Positions 1 through 9,154 are shown, numbered from the stretch's first letter. The stretch: DNA of 35,679 nt from Chitinophaga pinensis (GCA_945863605.1 CAMAZP010000030.1:1-35679), one strand, 5' to 3'. Made by a program: numbers and translations. The notes: generated by a model not told the origin, from the letters alone.

Positions 1-81
1 CTTAACCTACGTTAATTAATCGAAATAAATGTTTTTCTCAACTTTGTGCCACATTTATTGTTTAACCTAAAAATAAAAAAT

Positions 82-657
82 ATGAAAAAATTAATTATCT
101 CCTTATCAGTAGCATTTGCTTTGGTATCATTTGTAGTATTAGAAGCAGGAAGTTGGTCATTAGACGCAGGTCATTCTCGCTTAGGTTTCACAGTCAAACA
201 CATGGGTGTTTCTGAAACAGTTGGCCAATTCGACAAATTTGACGTTAAAATTACAACACCTAACGCAGATTTTTCAGGTGCAACAATCGAATTATCAGCT
301 GAAACAAAAACAATTAACACTTACTTATCAATGCGTGATGATCATTTACGTTCTGCAGATTTTTTTGATGTTGAAAAATACCCGTCAATTACTTTTAAAA
401 GTATATCTGTTAAAAAAGCAAAAGGAAACAAATACGTTATCACTGGTAATTTCACAATGCATGGTGTAACAAAAACTATTGTTTTAGCTGGTATACATTC
501 AGGAACTACAAAAAATAAAGCAGGTAATGATTTGGCAGGATTGAAGATTACAGGAATGGTTAAAAGATCAGAATTTGGAGTTGGAGCATCAATGCCAAAT
601 TCAGTTGTAGCTGATGAAGTATATTTGAATGCTGATTTAGAAGTGATTAAAAACTAA
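82..657 (+). CDS. YceI-like secreted protein (first of tandem pair)
   Basis: A 191-residue YceI-family protein. Members fold as a lipocalin-like beta-barrel that binds polyisoprenoid or similar lipids in the periplasm; the ligand here is unknown. Residues 1-22 form a signal peptide (MKK, then a hydrophobic core). The mature part opens with the family pattern W-x-LD-x-x-HS-x-LGFTVKH, followed by a DHLRSADFFDVEKYP block and a TMHGVTK block, all typical of YceI. An upstream in-frame GTG at position 46 would add 12 residues before the signal peptide, so the ATG at 82 is preferred. The gene lies 18 bases before a second YceI-like gene and is probably cotranscribed with it. Family call is firm; substrate is not. 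Confidence 0.9.
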   Translation: MKKLIISLSVAFALVSFVVLEAGSWSLDAGHSRLGFTVKHMGVSETVGQFDKFDVKITTPNADFSGATIELSAETKTINTYLSMRDDHLRSADFFDVEKYPSITFKSISVKKAKGNKYVITGNFTMHGVTKTIVLAGIHSGTTKNKAGNDLAGLKITGMVKRSEFGVGASMPNSVVADEVYLNADLEVIKN

Positions 658-675
658 TATTTAACATACCTAGTT

Positions 676-1206
676 ATGAAAGTATTTAAAATAGTTATTT
701 TAACAGTCCTTATTTTTACTTCTGTAAAATTCAAAGCGCAGAATTGGAAGATTTCTGAAAATTACACTATCGCCTTTTCAAACAAAGATGTAAGTGGTGT
801 TTTTAAAGAAATGTCTGGAAGTATAATTTTTGATGCGACTAAACTTTCAAGTTCAAAATTTGACTTAAAAATTAAAGTTGAGTCAATTAGTACAGGTAAC
901 GGAATTCAAAACAAACACGCAAAAGGCGACGAATGGTTTAATGCAGAAAAATATCCAAACATTGAGTTTATTTCTTCAAAAATAGAAAAAACAGATGCTG
1001 GTTATAAAGCTGTTGGAAAACTAGAAATTCATGGTGTTAAAAAAGACTATTCAATACCATTTACATTTACTAAAAAGGGAAATAAAGCTACTTTTGTTGC
1101 TAAATTCAGTGTGGATAGAACTGATTTTGGGGTAGGTAAAAAAGGTAATGATGTTGCCGAAAATCTAAAAATCGTAGCGACAATACCAGCTTCATTTATA
1201 AAATAA
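676..1206 (+). CDS. YceI-like secreted protein (second of tandem pair)
   Basis: A 176-residue protein with a signal peptide (about residues 1-21, ending near FKAQ) and a YceI-like barrel. Shared landmarks with the gene before it are a W-x-I start of the mature chain, HAKGDEWFNAEKYPNIEF (compare DHLRSADFFDVEKYP), LEIHGVKK (compare FTMHGVTK) and RTDFGVG near the end (compare RSEFGVG). It therefore looks like a diverged paralogue of the 82-657 product. Only four bases separate it from the small membrane protein downstream, suggesting a three-gene operon. Members act in the periplasm as lipid-binding proteins; the specific role is not readable from sequence. Confidence 0.85.
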   Translation: MKVFKIVILTVLIFTSVKFKAQNWKISENYTIAFSNKDVSGVFKEMSGSIIFDATKLSSSKFDLKIKVESISTGNGIQNKHAKGDEWFNAEKYPNIEFISSKIEKTDAGYKAVGKLEIHGVKKDYSIPFTFTKKGNKATFVAKFSVDRTDFGVGKKGNDVAENLKIVATIPASFIK

Positions 1207-1210
1207 AAAT

Positions 1211-1606
1211 ATGATATTTAAATACATTTTTCTTGCACTTATTTCTGGAGCTTTAGCTGGATTTGGCTGTTATTTATACGCCTCAGTTTATCAAGAATTA
1301 ACAGTAATTGATTACAGCGGATTTATTCCACCGAGTGCCATGTTTATTTCGTGCTTCGTAGGTTGTATTTTAGCTTCTGCTGGACATGCTCTTTTAGTGA
1401 AATTAATGCCAAAAATTGGTGATATTATCTTTGGATTTTTATTTGCTATCATAAGTTTTGTAAGTATACTTGGTGTTTTTAAAGCAACCTTACCTGACAA
1501 CGATGATGAAAGTTATTATTATCTAATTTATGGATTTGCAATTCCAATGCATTTCTTCCCAATCGTTGTTTGGAACACAATTAAACCAATTTTCATTCGA
1601 AAATAA
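1211..1606 (+). CDS. Small four-helix membrane protein, unknown function
   Basis: A 131-residue hydrophobic protein that I do not recognise. Four transmembrane stretches are visible, roughly residues 4-24, 42-63, 70-91 and 105-125, with a short acidic loop (DNDDES) before the last one. The chain ends in basic residues (IRK). It begins four bases after the second YceI-like gene and is followed by a strong terminator, so it is most likely the last gene of that operon. YceI genes sit next to cytochrome b561-like membrane genes in some bacteria, but I see no paired heme histidines here that would support that. Function unassigned. Confidence 0.75.
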   Translation: MIFKYIFLALISGALAGFGCYLYASVYQELTVIDYSGFIPPSAMFISCFVGCILASAGHALLVKLMPKIGDIIFGFLFAIISFVSILGVFKATLPDNDDESYYYLIYGFAIPMHFFPIVVWNTIKPIFIRK

Positions 1607-1626
1607 TAAGTATAAATTTCAAATCT

Positions 1627-1660
1627 AAGACTGTCTCAAAAGGGCAGTCTTTTTGTTTTT
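1627..1660 (+). terminator. Rho-independent terminator after the YceI operon
   Basis: Arms AAGACTG (1627-1633) and CAGTCTT (1645-1651) pair perfectly. Three more pairs with G-U wobble extend the stem to about 10 bp with a CAAAA loop. A T-rich run follows (TTTTTTGTTTTT). It lies 21 bases past the stop of the small membrane protein. Confidence 0.85.
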
Positions 1661-1730
1661 AAAAAAAAATGCTTAAATTTCCTAAAAATCACAACGTTTT
1701 CTGATTTTATCCGTTAACCTACAAGGAATT

Positions 1731-4118
1731 GTGAGAAACTTTTTATCCAAAATATTATTGCTTTTGGGATTGGCATTTGCCTCTCCTGCTTTGACACAGC
1801 TTACTACAAGCACTGGTCAAAGTCCTTTGGCTCTAGTAGAAAACGTATTATTAGGACCAGGTGTAATTGTTTCTAATATTATGTATAATGGTAGTCCTTC
1901 AGCAATTGGTTCTTTTTCGGGTACAAACACAAATCTTGGAATTGATCAAGGAATTGTTTTAACTACAGGTACAGTTATCAATAATGGAAGTGGTCCGCAA
2001 GGACCAAATAATCAAGCTGGATGTGGAATGGATAATAATACGGGAGGTTCTACGATATTATCCAATTTAATCGGAGGTACACAAACATTCAATGCGGCCA
2101 TTTTGGAATTTGATTTTATTCCATTTTCTGATACTGTTAGATTTAGATATGTATTTGGATCTGACGAATATCCAGAGTTTGCACCACCAAATAACTCAAG
2201 CTATAACGATGTGTTTGGTTTTTTCATTTCAGGTCCTGGAATTGTAGGTATGCAAAATATAGCCCAACTTCCAACAAATGGTAGCATTGTTTCTATTAAT
2301 AATGTAAACAGCATCACCAATTCTCAGTTTTATAATTTTAATGGGGATGGTAACAGCTCGCCATACAACAATAATCCCTTCTACATTCAATACGATGGCT
2401 TTACTGATGTACTTGAAGCAGTTTCACGTGTACAATGTGGACAAACCTACCACTTAGTAATTGCTGTAGCTGATGTTGGAGACGGACAATGGGATTCAGG
2501 TATTTTTTTGGAAGCAAATAGTTTATCTTCGGAAACTCCAATAAGTGTTTCTCATTCAATAAATCAACAATATTATACAAATCCGGATTGGATGGCTGAA
2601 GGATGTGTTTCTGCAACTGTAACATTAACAAGAGGAGCAAATTTGCAGACTTCATTGACAATTCCTATAGTTATATCAGGTACTGCAACAAACGGTCTTG
2701 ATTACACTACAATTCCTAACTCAGTTACTTTCAATCCAGGACAAGCAACGACCACTTTAACTTTAGATGCAATTTATGATAATCTAGCTGAAGGACAAGA
2801 AACAATTAATCTCGCTTTTCAAATATCAGACCCATGTGGAAATATTACCCCTATTGGTGTAAATTTATTTTTGATGGATGTCGATTCGTTGCAAGTAAAT
2901 ATCTCAAACCCATCTGTATCATGTCCGGGAGAAAATATTCAATTAAATGCAACTGTTACAGGAGGAATAAGTCCCTACACTTATTTATGGAATACAAGTG
3001 CAACCACTTCTGGAATTAGCATTGCACCAAATGCTTCTGGGAATTATTCAATAATTGTAAATGATGCTTGCATCGGAACAAATATTTATGATACTTCTTT
3101 TGTTCAAGTTCCGGTTTATACTCCTTTAGTTTTATCTCCTATCCCAGATATCACCGAACTTTGCCCTTTTATTTCTCATGTATTTACAGCATCAGTTTCT
3201 GGAGGAACTGGTAACTATACATACGCTTGGCGCAATGTAGCAGGAACACTTTTAAGTTCAACAAATTCATTAACCGTAATGCCAGAGTCAACAAGCTCCT
3301 ATTTCTTAACTATATATGATAATTGTGGAGCTAGTATTTCAGATACTATTCTATACACAATAACAGCTCCTCCACTTTTTGTTACTGTAAACCCACCAAT
3401 GGAAATTTGTCCTGGTGATAGTACCATGCTCTATGCAACTGCTTCGGGTGGAGTAGGAAATTACACTTATTTATGGACTCATAATGGAGCAACCACAACT
3501 GCTACGTGGGTTCGTGCGTATTTTTCAGGTTATTACGAAGTAAAAGTTTCAGATGGCTGCAATACTTTTACCGTTTCTGGTTTCGCACCGGTAACTGTAG
3601 TACGTCCTATTGCTGATTTCAATATATTAAGTCAAACGTTGTATGAAGATTTACCTATATCATTTCAAAATACTTCTGTTAATGCCGTTGATTATCAATG
3701 GCTTTTCAGTGACGGCGGTTCTTCAGCAGAAATGCATGCTAACCATACTTTTGATACTGCTGGTGTCTATTACATTACTTTGATTGCTGAAGATGCTAAA
3801 GGTTGTAAAGATTCTATTACAAAGCAAATCGTTATTAAAGAAGAATTATATATTTATATTCCAAATACATTTATTCCTGATGATGATAGATTTAATAATT
3901 TCTTCTTGGGAAGTTTTGTCGGTGTGGCTTGGATAAAACTAGAAGTTTTTAACCGTTGGGGACAATCGGTTTATTATACGGAAGATATGAATTTCCGATG
4001 GGACGGAAGATACAAAGGTAAAAAAGTACAAGATGGAACTTACGTTTGGAAGTTAATCTACAAGCCCAATCGGGAAATAGAGCAGTTGATGACGGGACAC
4101 GTGAATGTGTTGCGTTAG
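1731..4118 (+). CDS. T9SS type B-sorted surface protein with choice-of-anchor L and PKD-like domains
   Basis: A 795-residue secreted protein. Residues 1-22 are a signal peptide. About 27-265 is a choice-of-anchor L domain, with the hallmark FGSDEYPEF at 142-150. About 285-385 looks Calx-beta-like (TNGLDYTTIP, NLAEGQETI). Three SprB/Ig-like repeats follow, each with a CPG/CPF start and a Y-x-Y-x-W core, then a PKD domain (LFSDGG...HTFDTAGVYYITL). Residues 709-795 form the gliding-motility-associated C-terminal domain: YIPNTFIPD, FNRWG at 740-744, WDG at 757-759 and DGTYVW at 768-773. In this family that domain directs export by the type IX secretion system and cell-surface display (type B, PorP/SprF-linked). 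An adhesin or gliding role is inferred. The start is GTG; no better ATG precedes the signal peptide. It ends four bases from the convergent TPR protein gene. Confidence 0.9.
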   Translation: MRNFLSKILLLLGLAFASPALTQLTTSTGQSPLALVENVLLGPGVIVSNIMYNGSPSAIGSFSGTNTNLGIDQGIVLTTGTVINNGSGPQGPNNQAGCGMDNNTGGSTILSNLIGGTQTFNAAILEFDFIPFSDTVRFRYVFGSDEYPEFAPPNNSSYNDVFGFFISGPGIVGMQNIAQLPTNGSIVSINNVNSITNSQFYNFNGDGNSSPYNNNPFYIQYDGFTDVLEAVSRVQCGQTYHLVIAVADVGDGQWDSGIFLEANSLSSETPISVSHSINQQYYTNPDWMAEGCVSATVTLTRGANLQTSLTIPIVISGTATNGLDYTTIPNSVTFNPGQATTTLTLDAIYDNLAEGQETINLAFQISDPCGNITPIGVNLFLMDVDSLQVNISNPSVSCPGENIQLNATVTGGISPYTYLWNTSATTSGISIAPNASGNYSIIVNDACIGTNIYDTSFVQVPVYTPLVLSPIPDITELCPFISHVFTASVSGGTGNYTYAWRNVAGTLLSSTNSLTVMPESTSSYFLTIYDNCGASISDTILYTITAPPLFVTVNPPMEICPGDSTMLYATASGGVGNYTYLWTHNGATTTATWVRAYFSGYYEVKVSDGCNTFTVSGFAPVTVVRPIADFNILSQTLYEDLPISFQNTSVNAVDYQWLFSDGGSSAEMHANHTFDTAGVYYITLIAEDAKGCKDSITKQIVIKEELYIYIPNTFIPDDDRFNNFFLGSFVGVAWIKLEVFNRWGQSVYYTEDMNFRWDGRYKGKKVQDGTYVWKLIYKPNREIEQLMTGHVNVLR

Positions 4119-4122
4119 TTAT

Positions 4123-6129
4123 TTACTTCAAACTTTCCAAATAAGCAGGATTTACTTCCATTCCTAATTCTTTAGCTTTTAAAGCATATTCAAGTGCTTT
4201 TTTTGTATCACCAATTGATTTGTAAGAAACGGAAGCATTGAACCATGCATACATATAGTTTGGATTTAATTTAATAGATTGATTCAAATCTTCTAATGCA
4301 ATTGAATGATTTCCTAAATTGACATTTGCAGTTCCGCGGTAGAAATAACCGTCGTAACTTGCTGAATATAATTTTATTAACTTACTTGAATAAATGAGTG
4401 TTTCCTTAAAATTACTGCTATTCACCAATTCAGAACAGAGATTTGATAATGCCATTTGATTTTTAGGTTGAATCGTTAATGCTTTCTTAAAATCTTTAAT
4501 TGCATTGACACGCTGTCCCATTTTAGTAAAAGTAATTCCACGGTTGACATATACATCGAAAGTGCTAGAGTCGCGCTCCAAAGCCATTTTGTACATATCA
4601 ATCGACTCTTGAAACTTCCCCTCTTGCGCATACATATTTCCCATATTACTATAAACCAATGGATCTTTCACCCGTGCGCTTACTAAAATGTCGTAGTCTT
4701 TAAAAGCTAAATCCATTCTCCCGTTTTCTCGATAATAGTTTCCTCGATTTTTATGCGCTACTTCCACTCCAGTTGTTCTAACAAATACTTTATTTCCTAC
4801 TTGTTCGATTACAAATGGATATTGCTCAATCACATTCGACCACAAGGTTTCTGAGTTGGTCCAAATAGCTACTTGTTTATAATTTTGAACGAAAAGGAAC
4901 AAACAATAGATAGTAAGAATCGCTGGAATTACAAACTTATTTTTAAATTTTTCATGATAATTAAAGGCAAATACCAAAAGCATAAAACTTCCGCCGATGT
5001 ATGGAATATAGGCATATCTATCCGCCATAATCGCCGAACCAACAGAGATAAACTGTAGAACCAAAGCAATCATTAATACGAAAAAGCCCATCCCGAAAAG
5101 GTAAATTTTAAGATTGGATTTTTGTTTTTTATAAAAATAAACAAGTGGCGTAAGAACAAGTAAAAGCACAATAAATGGCGCAAGAACATAAATTAGTGGC
5201 AAGGCTTTGTCTTCTCCAAAGGTTGGATATGGATAAAAAGCGGAGAGATTTGTTGGCACGAAAAACTTAAGCCAATACATCATAAACCCGTAAGAGGCAA
5301 ACATAATGCGTTCAAACAAAGTAAAGACTTCAAATTCTGCAATTGCACCTGCCGACTGAATTTTAACTGCATTTAAACCAAACCAAACCGAAAGTGCCAA
5401 AAATGGTATTTTTTCTAAAATTATAGTTAGCACGAACTTTCTTTTGTACAAGAAATCTACTAAAAGGAAAACAAGCGGAAGCGGCACTGCCATTGCTTTA
5501 CTTAAACATGAAGCAATAAACAACACAAAAGCAATAAGTAACCAAGCAATTTTTTGACGGTCGATGTACCTTATATAACTAAGTAAAGAAAGCAAAAAGA
5601 AAAAGGTATAGAGCACATCTTTCCGTTCAGAAATCCAGGCCACACTCTCTACGTGCATCGGATGAATTCCAAAAATAAGTGCGCCGAAACCAGCAATATA
5701 AAGCGAACTTTTACTCCATTTGAAAAGCAGAAAGAAAACTAAAAAAGTGTTTAAAAGATGAAGAAATAGGTTCGTTTTGAAATAGGGCTGAATGTCTAAT
5801 TCTGCACTGGAATAATTATATGCCAAACTCAACATCGTCAACGGGTGATAATTTAACATCACTTGAGTAGTTGGCTCAAAAAGTAGTTTTAAACTATCTG
5901 CATTGCTTGTTTTCACCAAAGGTTGATTGACAACATAGCCTAAATCATCCCAATTAGTGAACTCTTTTTCAGGAGAGATTCCAGGTAAATAAGCAATAAT
6001 AGTTATGGAAATAATTCCTAAAATGATAAGCCATTTCAAGCGGGAAGTTGAATCTTTTGAAGCTAAATCTATTTTAGCTTGCTCGTTATGTTTTTGTTTA
6101 CCCTTTAACTTTATTGACTTTGTTGCCAT
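4123..6129 (-). CDS. TMTC-like GT-C membrane protein with C-terminal TPRs
   Basis: A 668-residue protein. The N-terminal ~435 residues hold about ten or more transmembrane helices of the GT-C glycosyltransferase type. NWDD at 59-62 is in the first extracytoplasmic loop, where GT-C enzymes carry their catalytic acidic residue. HPMHVESVAW (156-165) and ERKD (168-171) are the pattern shared with eukaryotic TMTC O-mannosyltransferases and bacterial relatives. Residues ~450-660 form about five tetratricopeptide repeats (G-x-x-F/Y-x-x-A spacing). The likely job is transfer of a lipid-linked sugar to a protein or glycan outside the membrane, with TPRs binding the acceptor; acceptor and donor are unknown. 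It starts two bases after the OmpA-like lipoprotein stop, so the two are almost certainly cotranscribed. Confidence 0.82.
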   Translation of the reverse strand: MATKSIKLKGKQKHNEQAKIDLASKDSTSRLKWLIILGIISITIIAYLPGISPEKEFTNWDDLGYVVNQPLVKTSNADSLKLLFEPTTQVMLNYHPLTMLSLAYNYSSAELDIQPYFKTNLFLHLLNTFLVFFLLFKWSKSSLYIAGFGALIFGIHPMHVESVAWISERKDVLYTFFFLLSLLSYIRYIDRQKIAWLLIAFVLFIASCLSKAMAVPLPLVFLLVDFLYKRKFVLTIILEKIPFLALSVWFGLNAVKIQSAGAIAEFEVFTLFERIMFASYGFMMYWLKFFVPTNLSAFYPYPTFGEDKALPLIYVLAPFIVLLLVLTPLVYFYKKQKSNLKIYLFGMGFFVLMIALVLQFISVGSAIMADRYAYIPYIGGSFMLLVFAFNYHEKFKNKFVIPAILTIYCLFLFVQNYKQVAIWTNSETLWSNVIEQYPFVIEQVGNKVFVRTTGVEVAHKNRGNYYRENGRMDLAFKDYDILVSARVKDPLVYSNMGNMYAQEGKFQESIDMYKMALERDSSTFDVYVNRGITFTKMGQRVNAIKDFKKALTIQPKNQMALSNLCSELVNSSNFKETLIYSSKLIKLYSASYDGYFYRGTANVNLGNHSIALEDLNQSIKLNPNYMYAWFNASVSYKSIGDTKKALEYALKAKELGMEVNPAYLESLK

Positions 6130-6131
6130 TT

Positions 6132-7106
6132 TTAATCATTGGAAATAATTTCAAATAATTCGTTTAGGTTTGGTGAAATAATAACTTCTATTCGGCGATT
6201 TTTTGCTTTATCTGTCGTGCTTACAGGGAAAAACTCTCCGCGACCAGCTGCTAAAATTTGACTTGGAATCATATTTGAGTTTGCCAATAAAATTTCGACA
6301 ACAGATGTAGCACGTAAAACAGAAAGTTCCCAGTTGTTTTTAGGTGAAGTTGGACTGCTTAGTTTATCAGTATCTGTGTGACCTTCCACCACAATTTCTA
6401 AATCTTTCTCTGTTTCAAGTGCTTTTCCAAGTTCAATTAAGGCATTTTTCCCTTCTGGTTCAACGAAAGTACTACCCGATTTGAACAATAATTTTGCTTC
6501 TAAACTCACGTAGATTTTTCCGTTTTTCTGAATTACTGTTAGCCCTTTATTTTCAAAACCAACTAAAGCATTTGCCACTTTCGCTTTTAATAACTGAACA
6601 GTTGCGTCTTTCTTACGAATGGCTTCTTCCAATTCATTCACGCGTTTCTCACGTTCTTTTAATAAAGCTTCTTTGGTTTTTAATTCTTGGTCTAATTTCA
6701 GGAGTGCATTCTCTTTCGATTGAAGTTCCTTATTTTTCGCTTCCAATTCAGATTGCAAAGTTGCAGTCTCTTTAGCACTCAAATTTTTAAGTTTTTCAAA
6801 AGATTTCTCAAGCGATTCATGTTGCTCTAACAATTGATTGTAATCGCGTTTTAAAAAACGCAATGTATTTCCTAATGTGGTTGTATCTTGTTTTAGTTTT
6901 GAAACATCTTTACTTGTGATTTCATATTTTGATCCCAAATCCTTTGACGCAGCCTCAAAGGCATCGCTACTTTTCCTGTATTTCTCTAATTCTTCAGTAC
7001 ACGTTTTTTCTCTTGCAACAAGTTCTTTATATTTTTTAGAGGGAACGCAGGCACTCACTATTGCTATTAAAACAACTGCTTGAATAGTAACGTTTAAAAT
7101 TTTCAT
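6132..7106 (-). CDS. OmpA-family lipoprotein with long coiled coil
   Basis: A 324-residue lipoprotein. The signal sequence ends in a lipobox (VSAC), so Cys20 should be lipidated. Residues ~60-180 are heptad-rich with many K/E/L (Q-SELEAKNKEL and similar), a long coiled coil. Residues ~205-315 form an OmpA/MotB C-terminal peptidoglycan-binding domain: GHTDTD around 242-247, NWELSVLRA at 258-266, AAGRGEF, and NRRIEVII near the end. It should tether the outer membrane to peptidoglycan. It is the first gene of a two-gene operon with the TMTC-like protein, so it might be an envelope partner or target of that enzyme; this is inference. No exact TAnnTTTG box is seen in the 209-base upstream gap; the nearest match has one mismatch. 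Confidence 0.88.
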   Translation of the reverse strand: MKILNVTIQAVVLIAIVSACVPSKKYKELVAREKTCTEELEKYRKSSDAFEAASKDLGSKYEITSKDVSKLKQDTTTLGNTLRFLKRDYNQLLEQHESLEKSFEKLKNLSAKETATLQSELEAKNKELQSKENALLKLDQELKTKEALLKEREKRVNELEEAIRKKDATVQLLKAKVANALVGFENKGLTVIQKNGKIYVSLEAKLLFKSGSTFVEPEGKNALIELGKALETEKDLEIVVEGHTDTDKLSSPTSPKNNWELSVLRATSVVEILLANSNMIPSQILAAGRGEFFPVSTTDKAKNRRIEVIISPNLNELFEIISND

Positions 7107-7315
7107 AGTTTCTGTATTTATTACAAAATTGAAAAAGTTTGGATAACTTATTTAAACTTTCCACTATACTTTTAAACATTTAAAATTTCATAAATTTGGT
7201 AATCACTTCTATTTAGTTATTTGTTTAACGAAGTTCAAAACAAAAAAAATAGAAGCATTATACCTTATTTTGAATCTAAAAGATTTTCACAGGAATGTTT
7301 TTATTTTTTTTAAAG

Positions 7316-7690
7316 TTAAATGCATTCAACTGATAACATTCGATCAAGTATCATTGAAAAAATTCGTTTATCAATTTCTTTCTTATTTATACAATAGAAC
7401 TTATACTCTGAGTTAGTTAACAATCCCGTTATTTGACCTATAAGCTGGTATTTTACTTCTGATTTTGATAGTACCCCCTTGATTTTAAATCGTTTTATTT
7501 CCGCGGAAGTTTCATCTTTTAATAATTTTCCAATTAAGAGATTGTTTTCGATTAAAATTTCTAACAACATATGTTGAAGTTTCAGAATTGGTCTCAAAAC
7601 TTCATTTTGAAATTTTTCAATTTCGTTTGTAGTTACTTTATCTGTATAAATAATTGGTCGAAGGTTTGTAAATAGCGATTCGTTTCTCAT
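7316..7690 (-). CDS. Small conserved flavobacterial hypothetical protein
   Basis: A 124-residue soluble protein. The pattern Y-T-x-K...E-x-E-K-FQNEVLRPILKLQ near residues 15-38, a helical middle, and the C-terminal K-R-I-F-S-M-I-L-D-R resemble a small family common in Flavobacteriia whose members are often labelled 'glyoxalase' without good reason; I see no glyoxalase metal site here. It is probably all-helical. The start is the ATG at 7690 and no neighbour is close enough to imply an operon: 209 bases separate its stop from the OmpA-like gene start and 231 bases separate its start from the next stop. Function unknown. Confidence 0.7.
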   Translation of the reverse strand: MRNESLFTNLRPIIYTDKVTTNEIEKFQNEVLRPILKLQHMLLEILIENNLLIGKLLKDETSAEIKRFKIKGVLSKSEVKYQLIGQITGLLTNSEYKFYCINKKEIDKRIFSMILDRMLSVECI

Positions 7691-7782
7691 AATTTACAAA
7701 ACATATAGGAATCGATTCTGTTCTGTAATTTTAGATTGACACGTAATAAAAATAACTAATTATCATTAACCTCAGTTCGATT

Positions 7783-7900
7783 GTAAAATTGAAATTACCT
7801 GCGGTGCTGCTTGCGTTGTTAGATTGATATAAAAATCTTTTATAAGGCTTTTATCGAAAATTTAACTTCGTTGCTGTTTTGCGGTAGCAGGTAAAATTGA
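7783..7900. repeat. Structured intergenic element with flanking direct repeat
   Basis: The 231-base gap between two - strand genes contains an exact 10-bp direct repeat (GTAAAATTGA, 7783-7792 and 7891-7900). Just inside it is an inverted pair TTACCTGC (7795-7802) and GCAGGTAA (7887-7894). Further in are two similar GC-richer segments (TGCTGCTTGCG at 7805-7815; TGCTGTTTTGCG at 7872-7883) and a central palindrome TATAAAA-ATC-TTTTATA (7828-7844). The layout suggests a small mobile-type repeat of about 100 bp with a target duplication, or a folded 3' UTR of the 410-residue gene. No coding potential is seen. Confidence 0.4.
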
Positions 7901-7921
7901 GAAGAAACAACGCTGTAATAT

Positions 7922-9154
7922 TTAAGTAGCAATATGAATTATTTCATTTATCCATGCATTTCCAGTTTTTTGACTAAAAGCCCTTAAGTTTTTATCTAAA
8001 ATTGATTTCACTTGATTTTCAGCAAAAAGATACGCCGTGGCTGATTCAATTGCAATACGCGCATACGTTTCGTTGAGGTGTTTTTCTCGGATGCGAGCTA
8101 TAGGGTAGGTTTCTACTTCAAAAATATCTTTATACGAATTAACGGTTAATTGTAAAATCAGTTCGGCTATAGAATCTATTTTGCCATTTAATGCTACGTA
8201 TGTTTGATAAATTGCTGTTTTAAATTCGTTAAGATTCAACGCGTTTTTCAGACTTTTTGTGTATGCCAATGCTTTAATTATACGAGCTAAAATCCAACTT
8301 TTTTCGTAAGCAGTGTATTCAGGCAATAGGCTCAAAACTTCACCGATATATTTATCCATTTTATTATTGAAATTAGTATTGGATAATTCTACTAAAATCT
8401 TTAATTCATACAAACGTGAAATTTGATGAAAATGCAATTTATCCATCTGAAGTGATTCAAAGCGAATAAAATTTACATCTTTATGTTTTACATTTTGATT
8501 TAAATAAATCTTCTTTGTGTTGACAAAACAAGTATGAAACAGCGTACTTTCGATTTCTTTTTTAGTTGTTGCATAATATTTTGTTAGGGCATTGGAATAA
8601 TAATTCCCCGGGTCATCTTCATCCACAAAAGCTTCAAAAAAAAGATGTCTTCCATTTTCAATTTCTATAAGTGCCTTAAGAAAATCATCTTTCTCCGCGT
8701 GCTGTCGAACGGCATTTCCTAAAAACATGGTCATGTCGTTTTTTTCAGTAGCACATTTAAATTCGAAACTATCCAATAAAATTTGAACGTTCTTCCAGTC
8801 ATTAGAATGAATGGCAAGTTCGAGTGCAGTAAATGAAAAATCACCTATTGACATTCCTCGTTCATTAAATAACGAATCAGCTTTTGATTTATCAATTTCA
8901 TTACAGAAAAAAGCAAAACTTTCGGATCCCAAATAGTCTGACAATAAATTCAAGGTAGAAGTGTAAGGTCGATGATTTTCTTTCATCAAACCAAAAAAAC
9001 GAGCCAATGTATGCGCTGAAACTGTTATTTTTTCCTTTGCTAATAGTGCAGAAAAAACCCGACAGTCATGGAATTGAAGAATTCGAAAACCAATTTTACC
9101 TTCTAGTTTTCTTTTAAATTGTCCGATGTAATATGATTCTGTCCCTTGAAACAT
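7922..9154 (-). CDS. Putative regulator: HTH-like N-terminus, helical C-terminus
   Basis: A 410-residue protein. The ATG at 9154 is chosen over a TTG two codons upstream. Residues ~27-85 (CRVFSALLAKE, SAHTLARFFGLM at 46-57, then STLNLLSDYLG) look like a small helix-turn-helix-type unit: a recognition-like helix containing ARFFG, followed by a helix bundle. I have seen this SxHTxARFFG pattern in Bacteroidota proteins of unknown role, without being able to name a family. The remaining ~320 residues are helical and TPR/HEAT-like in texture, but no clean repeat consensus is visible. It is transcribed away from the small-protein cassette at 9286. Its promoter carries a tandem 10-bp repeat, which fits a DNA-binding, self-regulating protein; that is inference. 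Confidence 0.6.
   Translation of the reverse strand: MFQGTESYYIGQFKRKLEGKIGFRILQFHDCRVFSALLAKEKITVSAHTLARFFGLMKENHRPYTSTLNLLSDYLGSESFAFFCNEIDKSKADSLFNERGMSIGDFSFTALELAIHSNDWKNVQILLDSFEFKCATEKNDMTMFLGNAVRQHAEKDDFLKALIEIENGRHLFFEAFVDEDDPGNYYSNALTKYYATTKKEIESTLFHTCFVNTKKIYLNQNVKHKDVNFIRFESLQMDKLHFHQISRLYELKILVELSNTNFNNKMDKYIGEVLSLLPEYTAYEKSWILARIIKALAYTKSLKNALNLNEFKTAIYQTYVALNGKIDSIAELILQLTVNSYKDIFEVETYPIARIREKHLNETYARIAIESATAYLFAENQVKSILDKNLRAFSQKTGNAWINEIIHIAT

Noticed and set aside
46..81. Longer YceI protein starting at GTG 46
   Set aside because: It would put 12 extra residues before the signal peptide. ATG 82 fits export and family length.
7820..7867. attC-like integron recombination site (GTTAGAT ... 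ATTTAAC)
   Set aside because: In attC the order should be RYYYAAC first and GTTRRRY last. Here it is the reverse on both strands, and no integrase is nearby.
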